DNA of 64,000 bases from Desulfobulbaceae bacterium. Lineage in GTDB: Bacteria > Desulfobacterota > Desulfobulbia > Desulfobulbales > Desulfocapsaceae. Shown one piece after another: positions 48,342-57,038 of this stretch. The translations under genes were made by a program, and so were the position numbers. The notes beneath the pieces are model-generated. The model was not told where the DNA came from and ran no database searches. It worked only from the letters and a program-made list of their open reading frames with translations. The stretch spans positions 1 to 64,000 of the forward strand of contig JAHEER010000002.1 in the NCBI GenBank assembly GCA_024640625.1. Reading direction: 5' to 3'. Numbering within the stretch: position 1 is the first letter of the stretch; every line of letters begins with the position of its first letter.

Positions 48342-51014
48342 ATGCAGCACCTGTCAGCGAGTTATTGGCTTATCGCATTGTGGGTTGGACTTGTAAGTCT
48401 TCTTCCGCCTGCCCACGCCAACGCCGGCAACTCCTCCCTCGACCAGGCTCAAAAAGCCTCCCAGCAAGGAAATTATAAAGATGCCCTTGGCCTTTATGAC
48501 CTCGTCTCAGGTCAGGATCGGCTTGCCGCAATTGTTGGTGCGAATCGCATCCGGATTGTGACCGGCGACTATTCCGAGGCAGAGCACTCTTTAAGGCAGT
48601 CACTCGCAGCATTCGAGAAAAACGAAACAATAAGTTCCCTGTTAGCTGAAATACTCACCCTGACCGGTCGGTCACATGAGGCGCTTGAGGTTTTGCAGCC
48701 TTTTATTGAGGATCAGCTTGCCAGCGTGCGAAGTTTGGTGCAGTTTGGCACTATTCTCACTCTTCATGGACGACGGTCTGAAGCCGAGCCTTATTACTTG
48801 CAGGCAATCTCCTATTATGATCGGGGGCTGGTTTTCGAAGCTGAAGATATTGCCTGGGTGGGTGAGGCTTGCCGTGAACTGGAGCGCTTTCACGATGCCA
48901 ACAGCCTATTTCGAGAAGCTGCCCGCCTCGATCCCGAGAATTTAGCGGTCCACCAGCTCTGGGGAGATCTTTTTCATGAAAAATACAATATCGCCGAAGC
49001 ACGGCGCTCCTATGGGGACGTTCTCAAACAAAATGAAAACTATGTCCCTGCGCTTGTCGGCATGGCGATAATTGAGGGAGGGCAGGAAGCTCACTCATTT
49101 CTGGACAGTGCCCTTACCATTAACCCGCGCTCCGTACCGGCTTTTGTGGCCCGTGCAGCTTTACTAAGCGAGGACGAACGCTATGATGAGGCGATTTATT
49201 GCCTTGAGCAGGCACTGCATATCAATCCCGAGTCCATTGATGCCATGGCCATACTGGCGGCCATTGCCTTCTTGAAAGACGATGATGAGACGCTTCAGCG
49301 ACTGGAAAAACAGGCAGCGGAATTGAGTCCCGGTAATGGGGGATTTTATACCCGCATTGCTGAGCTGTGCGGCCGCAGCTATCGCTTCGACAAAGCCGTT
49401 GAGATGGCCCGTAAAGCCGTGGCGCTGAATAGTCGACTCTGGAGCGGGCACATTACCTTAGGTATCAACTTGCTGCGCCAGGGAGAGGAAATCGAGGCGC
49501 TCTATCACCTTGAAGAGGGCTTTCGGGGAGACCCATTCAACCTTCGGGCGGTGAACTTGCTGAAAGTGCTTGACGTACTCGAAGATTTTGAAACTCGAAC
49601 AACTGACAACTTTGTTGTCCGTATGCATTCCTCTGAGGCAAATGTTCTCTGGCCTTATCTGAAACCGCTCCTGGAAGAAAGCTGGACAACGCTCACCAGC
49701 AAATACGATTTCATCCCCCAAGGGCCTATTCTCATTGAATTATTTTCCGATTACCAAGACTTTGCGGTGCGAACTTCGGGGCTGCCGGATATAGGTCACC
49801 TCCTCGGGGTCTGTTTTGGCAGCGTAATCACTCTCGGTTCCCCAAGAGGGCATAAACCGCCTGGAACGATTAACTGGCAGGAGGTCGTCTGGCATGAATT
49901 CGCCCATGTCATCACCCTGCAGATGACCAGAAACAATATACCGCGCTGGCTCTCCGAAGGCATTTCTGTTTTTGAAGAAAAAAACGGCCGAACCGAGTGG
50001 GGACGGCACCAGGAGATTGAGCTCATAAAGGCGGTTCAGGAAAACAGGATGATCGGGCTCAGTGAGCTGAACGAGAGCTTTTCCCGGGCCAAATCCCTGG
50101 CGGACCTGGATTTTGCCTACTATCAGGCTTCCCTGCTGGTTGAGTTCATTGTGGAGCGCTATGGATTTGAGATGCTCAAATCGCTTATCTATGGTTTTGC
50201 AAAACAGGTGGACATGAGCGATGTTTTTAAAACAGTTTTCGGCATGCCGCTGGAAGAAGTTGAAGGGCAGTTTATTTCCTGGATCAACGGACGGGTAGAA
50301 ATGCTTGACGTCGATCTGGATCAAGCCTTGTTTGACAACCATGGCTCGTATGCTGATCAGCACGGCGGTAAAAGCCCGGTGGCCTCGGAGGACCAGAAGA
50401 ACGGATTAATAGAAGCGTTATACCAGCATATTGAGACCAGCCCGCGCAACTTCTTTGCTCATTTACAATTGGGACTGATTTTTTATGCGGACGAAAATCT
50501 TGTAGGAGCCTTAGATCACTTGACCAGAGCCAGTGAGCTGCTGCCAACCTACGGCGGCTCCCCCAATCCACGGCAGATCCTGGCCGCGATATATGAGGAA
50601 CTTGAGGATGTTCAGGCCATGACCCGTGAACTGGAAGCCCTGTTGCATGTCCATCAATACGCCTATGGCGCCTGCCTGAAATTAGCCCAGGTGGCGCACT
50701 CAGGCAGCGACTATGACCGGGCCGCCTATTATCTGGAAAAAGCCATTGCTCTTAATCCCTACGATCAGGCGGTCCATCGTTCGTTGGCTGCTGCTGCAAT
50801 GCAGCAATTGGATTATCCGACGGCCATCCGGGAATACGCCGTTTTGTTGGCTTTGGACGACACAGATCCGGCTTTGGCCAATGTAAATCTTGCCGAAGCC
50901 TTCCTGCTCTACGGCAACAAATTAGAGGCAAAACGTTATGCGCTGGCGGCTCTGGAAATTGCACCCATGTTTGAGCGGGCCCAGAATATTCTCCTGGCTG
51001 CAGTGGATCCTTAA
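48342..51014 (+). CDS. TPR protein with gluzincin (peptidase MA-like) domain
   Basis: An 890-residue exported protein with a signal peptide (about residues 1-28). TPR repeats fill the N-terminal part (about 30-400), for example DEAIYCLEQALHINPESIDA, and more lie at the C terminus (about 690-880). Between them is a metallopeptidase-like domain with the zinc motif HEFAH (about residue 518) and the downstream glutamate in PRWLSEGISVFEE (about 535-547), the Peptidase_MA pattern. It is the first gene of the MoxR-type module. It may process or scaffold periplasmic protein complexes. Both halves of the zinc site look intact. Confidence 0.88.
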   Translation: MQHLSASYWLIALWVGLVSLLPPAHANAGNSSLDQAQKASQQGNYKDALGLYDLVSGQDRLAAIVGANRIRIVTGDYSEAEHSLRQSLAAFEKNETISSLLAEILTLTGRSHEALEVLQPFIEDQLASVRSLVQFGTILTLHGRRSEAEPYYLQAISYYDRGLVFEAEDIAWVGEACRELERFHDANSLFREAARLDPENLAVHQLWGDLFHEKYNIAEARRSYGDVLKQNENYVPALVGMAIIEGGQEAHSFLDSALTINPRSVPAFVARAALLSEDERYDEAIYCLEQALHINPESIDAMAILAAIAFLKDDDETLQRLEKQAAELSPGNGGFYTRIAELCGRSYRFDKAVEMARKAVALNSRLWSGHITLGINLLRQGEEIEALYHLEEGFRGDPFNLRAVNLLKVLDVLEDFETRTTDNFVVRMHSSEANVLWPYLKPLLEESWTTLTSKYDFIPQGPILIELFSDYQDFAVRTSGLPDIGHLLGVCFGSVITLGSPRGHKPPGTINWQEVVWHEFAHVITLQMTRNNIPRWLSEGISVFEEKNGRTEWGRHQEIELIKAVQENRMIGLSELNESFSRAKSLADLDFAYYQASLLVEFIVERYGFEMLKSLIYGFAKQVDMSDVFKTVFGMPLEEVEGQFISWINGRVEMLDVDLDQALFDNHGSYADQHGGKSPVASEDQKNGLIEALYQHIETSPRNFFAHLQLGLIFYADENLVGALDHLTRASELLPTYGGSPNPRQILAAIYEELEDVQAMTRELEALLHVHQYAYGACLKLAQVAHSGSDYDRAAYYLEKAIALNPYDQAVHRSLAAAAMQQLDYPTAIREYAVLLALDDTDPALANVNLAEAFLLYGNKLEAKRYALAALEIAPMFERAQNILLAAVDP

Positions 51015-51156
51015 GTGGCCGGCAGAGAACGACTTGTTCGCGGCAGACGCCAAGGCTGCGTAAAGTTTAGGAGCCTTCAGCTCTCACCTTATCCGGTCAG
51101 GTGTTCCAGCTCATGGATGATACATCGGGGTGTAACAACAGCATCTGAAATCTTGC

Positions 51157-51173
51157 GCAGCCTCACAGGCTGC
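51157..51173 (+). terminator. Hairpin before DUF4159 genes
   Basis: GCAGCC and GGCTGC (51157-51173) form perfect arms around TCACA, followed by ATTGTTAG. It is a weak terminator-like element in the 196-bp space between the TPR/gluzincin gene and the first DUF4159 gene; no clear promoter is visible next to it. Confidence 0.3.
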
Positions 51174-51210
51174 ATTGTTAGGGAGGCTTGAAAGTAAAAG
51201 GCGGGTGGCC

Positions 51211-52041
51211 ATGAAGCCTCTTTTATTGCTCATAGTAATGGTGCTGCTGAGCATGAGTAGTGCGCTGGCGCAGGATGAATCGATGCTTGCCGAAAGGGCA
51301 CGCGCGCCAGCAGAAAAAGGTGCCGGGGAGCATGAATTCGTCTTCATGAGGGGCAAATATGTGAATTATCCAACGGGCGTATCTTCGGGATATCGAGATT
51401 TTCGCAACCGTGCCTGGTGGCAGACTGATTTTGATGGCGCCGAGCGCAATTTGCTGCGCGCTCTGAGGCGCTATACATCGATCGACACCTCCAGTGAAAG
51501 TTTTAAGGTTCTGTCGTTGACGGATCCGGAGCTTTTCGAGAATCCATTTTTGTACATCAACATGAAGCGGGTGCCTCTATACTCCGGCAACGGCCCCAAT
51601 TTTTCCGTGCAAGAAGCGGCCGCCCTGAGAGAATACATGCTGCGGGGAGGATTCGTCATGGTGGATGATTTCTGGGGTCCTGAACACTGGCAGGATTTTC
51701 TCGTTGAACTCGCTAAAATCTTCCCGAAGCGTAAACCACGGGAATTGGCTTTGAGCCATCCAATATTTCATTGTTTCTTTGATATCGATGAAATCACGCA
51801 GGTCCCAGGTCGGGGAGTTACCTGGAATTTCGGCTGGGGGTTTAGCCTTGACAACGCAGACTACCCAACCTCGGTGCATGGTTTGTTCGATGATGAGAAC
51901 AGGTTGATGATGGTAGTCAATTTCAACACGGACCTTGGCGACGGACTGGAGCACACCTTCGACCAATTTTACCCAACCCGCTACTGTAACGAAGCTTACA
52001 AGCTGGTCATCAACTATATTATTCACGCCATGAGCCATTAA
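51211..52041 (+). CDS. DUF4159 protein, copy 1
   Basis: A 276-residue exported protein; the ATG at 51211 opens a signal peptide (MKPLLLLIVMVLLSM..SALA) and has GGGTGG upstream, while an in-frame TTG at 51175 adds only unrelated residues. The DUF4159 domain fills the rest: WWQTDFDGAERNLLRALRR (about residues 68-86), LREYMLRGGFVMVDDFWGP (about 140-158) and PIFHCFFDIDEI (about 184-195). The fold is related to class I glutamine-amidotransferase-like Rossmann proteins without an evident nucleophile. DUF4159 proteins recur in MoxR/DUF58/BatA clusters. Copy 2 follows after 1 base. Confidence 0.87.
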   Translation: MKPLLLLIVMVLLSMSSALAQDESMLAERARAPAEKGAGEHEFVFMRGKYVNYPTGVSSGYRDFRNRAWWQTDFDGAERNLLRALRRYTSIDTSSESFKVLSLTDPELFENPFLYINMKRVPLYSGNGPNFSVQEAAALREYMLRGGFVMVDDFWGPEHWQDFLVELAKIFPKRKPRELALSHPIFHCFFDIDEITQVPGRGVTWNFGWGFSLDNADYPTSVHGLFDDENRLMMVVNFNTDLGDGLEHTFDQFYPTRYCNEAYKLVINYIIHAMSH

Positions 52042-52042
52042 C

Positions 52043-52834
52043 ATGAAAACCAATGTCCTGCTCTGTGCCTTTGTTGCCGGCTTGTCTTTGCTCGTTACAC
52101 CCAGTGCAGCTGAAATTTCCCTCTCCATTGATCAGGATCCAGAGCTGCATGAAGCAGGCGATGCCTTCACCTTTGTCCGTGTAGAATATGACACAACCAG
52201 CGGCGGTTGGTATGGGGATGATGAGTGGGGAGGATGGCACACCTGGGCTGTAGATTTTCCAGCTGCTGATCAAAATTTTCTGCGGGGTGTGCGCCGGCTG
52301 ACCAATATCCATGTAAACAAAGAGCCAATCGTCATGCGGCTTGATGATGATCGAATTTTTGAATACCCCTTTCTGTACATGCTTGAAGTTGGCCGGCAGG
52401 GGATCCAATTTTCGGAAAAAGAAATGGACAATCTTCGTGAATACCTTTTACGGGGAGGCTTTCTTTTTATCGACGATTTTTGGGGAACCTGGCAATGGGC
52501 TAATTTTTATGAAACCTTTTCACAGGTCTTTCCGGATAAATCTGTCGTGGAGCTTAGCAAGGATCATCAAATATTCCATTCTTTCTATGACATCGACGGT
52601 CCGCAGATGATCCCCAGAGTCAATAACGTTGATAATTATCCTGAACAGGATGTTGATGTCGCCATCAATCGTGCGGTCCTCGATGATGACGGGCGGGTAA
52701 TGGTACTGATGAATTGGAACTCGGATATTGGTGACGGTTGGGAGCATACGTATCATCCTGTCTACCCGACCCACTATGCCAATATGGCATATCGGCTTGG
52801 CATAAACTACTTGATGTACGCGCTGACCCACTAG
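52043..52834 (+). CDS. DUF4159 protein, copy 2
   Basis: A 263-residue paralogue of the preceding gene with its own signal peptide (residues 1-25). Matching stretches: WAVDFPAADQNFLRGVRRL (about residues 71-89), LREYLLRGGFLFIDDFWGT (about 132-150), HQIFHSFYDIDGP (about 174-186) and a shared ending with EHTYHPVYPTHYANMAYRLGINYL in part. It diverges from copy 1 mainly in the N-terminal third. The pair probably forms a heteromer or two related periplasmic subunits; the MoxR gene follows after a 130-bp space. Confidence 0.87.
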   Translation: MKTNVLLCAFVAGLSLLVTPSAAEISLSIDQDPELHEAGDAFTFVRVEYDTTSGGWYGDDEWGGWHTWAVDFPAADQNFLRGVRRLTNIHVNKEPIVMRLDDDRIFEYPFLYMLEVGRQGIQFSEKEMDNLREYLLRGGFLFIDDFWGTWQWANFYETFSQVFPDKSVVELSKDHQIFHSFYDIDGPQMIPRVNNVDNYPEQDVDVAINRAVLDDDGRVMVLMNWNSDIGDGWEHTYHPVYPTHYANMAYRLGINYLMYALTH

Positions 52835-52964
52835 TCGGGTAGACAGGCCAGAATCTGCCTTACTGCCACGTCGTTAAAACTTTGCGTGGTACAGCCCGAG
52901 TAGTTCTGTTGGAGTTCGACAACTGCACAACGGGTCATGAGAGATGACAATGGAGGTCATACCA

Positions 52965-54008
52965 ATGTCTGAAACGAAGGTAAAAGAAACCAAACCCCTC
53001 GTCGATAGCGAAGATGAAATTGCTCTGGTCGAGCGTATGAAAGCCGGCCGGAAAAAAATAGCCAGGGAGCTCAGAAAAGTTATTGTCGGCCAGGATGAGG
53101 TGATTCAGGAAGTTTTGATCGCCCTTTTTGCCGGGGGACATTCATTGATAACCGGTGTTCCCGGACTGGCCAAGACCCTGCTCATCAAAACGATTGCCGA
53201 TATCACCCAGCTCAGCTTCGGGCGGATTCAATTTACCCCTGACCTGATGCCGGCAGATGTCATTGGCACCGAAGTCGTAGAAGAAGATTCGCTTACGGGA
53301 CGGCGACTTTTGAAATTTGTCAAGGGCCCTATATTTGCAAACATCCTGCTGGCCGACGAAATTAATCGCACGCCTCCCAAAACCCAATCAGCCCTGCTCG
53401 AAGCAATGGAAGAGCAGCAGGTGACCGCCGGTGGGGTTACCTACAAAATGGATACTCCTTTTTTCGTCCTCGCTACTCAGAATCCCATTGAACTGGAGGG
53501 CACCTACCCGCTTCCGGAGGCCCAACTGGACCGTTTCATGTTCAAGATAATGATTGATTACCTGCCGGAAGATGAGGAAATCGCTGTTGTCAACGCTACC
53601 ACCGGTACAGCTTCAATCATAGTCGAGCCGCTCTTGTCCAGCCAGGATATCATTGATTTCCAGCATATTGTCAGACAAGTCCCGGTTGCTGAAGAGGTCA
53701 CTCGCTTTGCTGTTCGCCTCGTGGCCGCGAGCCGGCCGGGAAACAGTTCTGCTCCTGATTTCGTCCACAAGTATGTGAGCTGGGGCGCCGGTTTGCGGGC
53801 TTCGCAATTCCTGGTGCTGGGGGGAAAAGTGCGGGCTCTCCTCAAGGGGCGCTTTCATGTCACCTATGAGGATATTCGCGCCTTGGCGCACCCGGTGATG
53901 CGGCATCGCATTATCGTCAATTTTCATGCCCACGCCGAGCGTATTGATACTGCTCAAGTCATCGACAGGCTGTTGGAAGCCGTACCGGCGCCATCTTCCG
54001 GTTTGTAG
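52965..54008 (+). CDS. MoxR family AAA+ ATPase
   Basis: A 347-residue AAA+ ATPase. The ATG at 52965 is chosen because GGAGG lies 8 bases upstream; the ATG at 52944 would put that site inside the gene. Walker A is TGVPGLAKT (about residues 62-70), Walker B ILLADEINRTPPKTQSALLEAM in part (about 126-146), sensor 1 FVLATQNPIE (about 167-176), and the arginine finger region EAQLDRFMF (about 185-193). MoxR proteins act as chaperones that remodel or insert metal into VWA-domain partners. Three VWA proteins follow in the same run. Confidence 0.94.
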   Translation: MSETKVKETKPLVDSEDEIALVERMKAGRKKIARELRKVIVGQDEVIQEVLIALFAGGHSLITGVPGLAKTLLIKTIADITQLSFGRIQFTPDLMPADVIGTEVVEEDSLTGRRLLKFVKGPIFANILLADEINRTPPKTQSALLEAMEEQQVTAGGVTYKMDTPFFVLATQNPIELEGTYPLPEAQLDRFMFKIMIDYLPEDEEIAVVNATTGTASIIVEPLLSSQDIIDFQHIVRQVPVAEEVTRFAVRLVAASRPGNSSAPDFVHKYVSWGAGLRASQFLVLGGKVRALLKGRFHVTYEDIRALAHPVMRHRIIVNFHAHAERIDTAQVIDRLLEAVPAPSSGL

Positions 54009-54030
54009 GAGATCTCAAAGGAAATTGACC

Positions 54031-54927
54031 ATGCTTCAGGCTGAACACACAACTCTCGATCCGGCAGTCCTGGCCAGTATAAAGGACCTCGAGCTTCGTG
54101 CCAAGGTTGCCGTGGAGGGCTTTCTGGCCGGTTTGCACAAGAGTCCGCAGCGAGGCTTCAGTTCGGAATTTTCTGACTACCGGCATTATTACCCAGGCGA
54201 CGACATGCGCTATGTGGATTGGAAAGTATATGCCCGCTCAGGCAAATTCTACCTAAAGCAATTTGAGGATGAAACCAATGTCCGTTGCTATATCCTGATG
54301 GACTGCAGCGCCTCCATGGGGTACGGGTCCGGTACCGTGACCAAGCTGGAATTTGCCCGCACTCTGGCCTCGGCATTGGCCTACTTTATCAGCGGCCAGC
54401 AGGATGCGGTGGGACTGATTACCTTCGATCATAAAATACAGCAATACCTGCCTTCCCGTTATCGCCAGGGACACCTTGTGCGCATTCTCAGGGCCCTGAT
54501 AGAGACGGATATCGGCCATGCAACTGATATCCTTCAGCCTTTAGAAAACCTTGCTCATTCGCTTAAGCGCAAGGGGCTGGTCATCTTGATCAGTGATCTA
54601 CTCGACGACAACGAAAACACCATGAAAGGTCTGCAGCAGCTGCGGGCAAAGGGGAATGACGTTATTGTCTTCCATGTTCTGGACCATGCCGAATTGACCT
54701 TTCCCTTTCAGCGCATTGCCGATTTTGAAGACAGCGAGACTCATGAAATTCAAAAAACGGTGCCGCAGCGTGTCCGTGAAACCTATTTACGGGAAGTCGA
54801 GCAGTTCTGCGACTACTACAAGGAAAAATGTAGGTCGGGCGGGATTGATTATTGCCTGCTGAACACCTCAGAACCCTTGGATAGTGCTTTGGCTTCATAC
54901 CTTTCAAAGAGAGCCAGAAGCTTTTAG
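54031..54927 (+). CDS. DUF58 protein with VWA-like domain
   Basis: A 298-residue cytoplasmic protein. The ATG at 54031 follows AAGGA at 8 bases; the open frame upstream overlaps MoxR and does not resemble the family. The DUF58 core is visible in GFSSEFSDYRHYYPGDDMRY (residues 42-61, which includes the D-R-Y-WK motif region) and a MIDAS-like DCSAS at about residue 91. DUF58 proteins are standard partners of MoxR. It lies 22 bases after moxR and 10 bases before the BatA-like gene. Confidence 0.92.
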   Translation: MLQAEHTTLDPAVLASIKDLELRAKVAVEGFLAGLHKSPQRGFSSEFSDYRHYYPGDDMRYVDWKVYARSGKFYLKQFEDETNVRCYILMDCSASMGYGSGTVTKLEFARTLASALAYFISGQQDAVGLITFDHKIQQYLPSRYRQGHLVRILRALIETDIGHATDILQPLENLAHSLKRKGLVILISDLLDDNENTMKGLQQLRAKGNDVIVFHVLDHAELTFPFQRIADFEDSETHEIQKTVPQRVRETYLREVEQFCDYYKEKCRSGGIDYCLLNTSEPLDSALASYLSKRARSF

Positions 54928-54937
54928 GAATTCATAG

Positions 54938-56983
54938 ATGTCATTTTTGTCACCATGGTACCTGCTGGGTCTGCTCGGAATCGGCATCCCTCTGGCAATC
55001 CACCTGATAAGACGGCAACAAGCTGAGCGTGTGATACTGCCAACCGTGCGTTTCCTGAAACGGGCACCGAAGAAACTGGTGTATTTTCAGAGGCTGCAAA
55101 ACGTGCTCCTGCTGGCCTTGAGGATTGTCATAATAGGCCTGCTGGCCTTGGCTTTTGCACGGCCCATCTTCACCGGCGCTTTTTCAACGCTGGTAGAGGC
55201 GGTACCGCAATCAATGGTCATTCTGCTGGATACATCAATGAGCATGCAGTATTCAGATCGACTGGCTCAGGGCAAAAGGGCGGTTTTCAGTGAGTTAGAG
55301 TCGCTGCGGCAAGGGGATGAGGCGGCCATAGTCACCTTCGCTGACAGTCCGGAAAAGGTGCACCAGCTGACGACCGATCTCACGGCCTTAAGAACCTTCG
55401 TGGGCAACACTCCAGGACCCGGCTATCGTTCCACGAATTTCCTGTCGGCCCTGCATCTGGCAGATCAGATTCTGCAATCAGCACATTATCAGGAGAAAAC
55501 CATAGTACTGGTTTCAGATTATCAGCGCAGCGCAGCACCGGCACTGGATTCTGCTTGGAAATTAAGTCCGAACATTCGGCTTAAAACCATCAAGGTCGGA
55601 GACGCAAAGACTGAAAATCTGTCAATAACGGAAGTCAGCACAAGGGAGCTTTCTACTCAGGGGCAGGAGACGCACCGAATCGTCGGCCGTATCAAAAATT
55701 TTGGCAGTGCAGCCAGAGCCAAGGTTCAGGTAGTTCTCACCATCGATGGCGTGGAAGCGGCAACCAGATTAGTGGATCTGGGGGAGAGATCTGAGGTTGT
55801 CGTGGAATTCCCCGTAGTGCTCAACCAGTTTGGTGTGCATCGCTGCACTATGCGTGTAGCCGATGACCGTTTTGAAGCTGACAATACCTATTATTTTACC
55901 ATCCGTGTTGAGCCGCCCATGAGGGTCCTATGCATTTCCGGAAGATCAGGCGCCAGCCAGCTAGACAAAGCGTACTGGTTTCGTTCAGCTCTTGCCCAGC
56001 ACGTCACTGTACCTTTCCAGGTTGACGTCATTGACCCCCGGGAATTGGTGCCTGAGGCCCTGCCGTCTTATGCAGTTATTGCCTTGATGCAGGTGGAATC
56101 TCTGGCTGAAGAACAGATAAATGGTCTGCGATCTTATGTAAATGGCGGAGGCGGTCTTTTGCTGGCGCTGGGCGACCGGGCCGAAGCGGCATCGTTTAAT
56201 CGAGATTATGCGGATTTGACTCCCGCTATGCTGCTGCGTAAACATATCTTAAGTGAGAGTGCAACTGTGTCTATTTCCCAGGCTCAAAGCTACCATTCCA
56301 TTATTCGTGCACTGCAAGACAGCGGGCCAGTAGATTTCAGTGCCGCACGATTTCATGGCTACTGGAGCGTTGAGCCTGTTGCGGGCAGCGAGGTGGTCCT
56401 GAGATTCGAAAACGGTGCTGCGATCCTGGTTGCGGGCAATGCGGGAAATGGGCGTGTGCTTTTCTTTGCCTCCTCCCTGGACCCTGAGTGGAACAATTTC
56501 CCTCGTCAGGTGATGTATTTGCCTCTGCTGCATGAGGCCATGCGCTATCTGGCCGGCAGCCAGATGCACAAGAGTGTTTACCAGGTTGGAGAGTTCGTTC
56601 CCTTCCCTGTTGCACCGGGAGGTGCTGCGCGGATTGTAGCGCCGCAGGGCGAAGCTACCCTCCTGCGCCACACACCAACGGGTCCTACATTTTATCAGTC
56701 AGCCGATCAACCGGGCTTCTACGAGGTACGATCGGGAAAATATTCGAGCAGTTTCGCGGTGAATGCAGCTGCTCGAGAGTCTGATCTTACCACTATTGGT
56801 GTGGATGATATTGAGGCAAGGATGACCTATTCTGAAATACAGAAAGAAGCATCTTCTACAGAGCAGATTTCACCGTTGAAGGTCCAACTGGAAAAATCTC
56901 AGCAGTCATGGTGGTGGATTCTGCTCGGGGTTCTTGGGCTGGGTATTGTTGAAATCTTTCTAGCAAACCGCACGTACCGCTGA
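54938..56983 (+). CDS. BatA-like VWA membrane protein
   Basis: A 681-residue inner-membrane protein. The opening MSFLSPWYLLGLLGIGIPL with HLIRR is the BatA N-terminal signature; a second helix lies at about residues 58-78. A VWA domain follows with MIDAS DTSMS (about residue 98), then a CARDB/beta-sandwich-like middle (about 225-330), a Rossmann-like region (about 330-520) with GGGGLLLALGDRAE, and a final membrane helix (about 655-675). The VWA domain faces the periplasm or cytoplasm depending on topology, which I cannot settle. It is a probable MoxR client. Confidence 0.9.
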   Translation: MSFLSPWYLLGLLGIGIPLAIHLIRRQQAERVILPTVRFLKRAPKKLVYFQRLQNVLLLALRIVIIGLLALAFARPIFTGAFSTLVEAVPQSMVILLDTSMSMQYSDRLAQGKRAVFSELESLRQGDEAAIVTFADSPEKVHQLTTDLTALRTFVGNTPGPGYRSTNFLSALHLADQILQSAHYQEKTIVLVSDYQRSAAPALDSAWKLSPNIRLKTIKVGDAKTENLSITEVSTRELSTQGQETHRIVGRIKNFGSAARAKVQVVLTIDGVEAATRLVDLGERSEVVVEFPVVLNQFGVHRCTMRVADDRFEADNTYYFTIRVEPPMRVLCISGRSGASQLDKAYWFRSALAQHVTVPFQVDVIDPRELVPEALPSYAVIALMQVESLAEEQINGLRSYVNGGGGLLLALGDRAEAASFNRDYADLTPAMLLRKHILSESATVSISQAQSYHSIIRALQDSGPVDFSAARFHGYWSVEPVAGSEVVLRFENGAAILVAGNAGNGRVLFFASSLDPEWNNFPRQVMYLPLLHEAMRYLAGSQMHKSVYQVGEFVPFPVAPGGAARIVAPQGEATLLRHTPTGPTFYQSADQPGFYEVRSGKYSSSFAVNAAARESDLTTIGVDDIEARMTYSEIQKEASSTEQISPLKVQLEKSQQSWWWILLGVLGLGIVEIFLANRTYR

Positions 56984-57038
56984 TGGGTTTTTAGTGGGTA
57001 CCGATTGGTGATGAACCATACGACTTTTTGAGATCAAA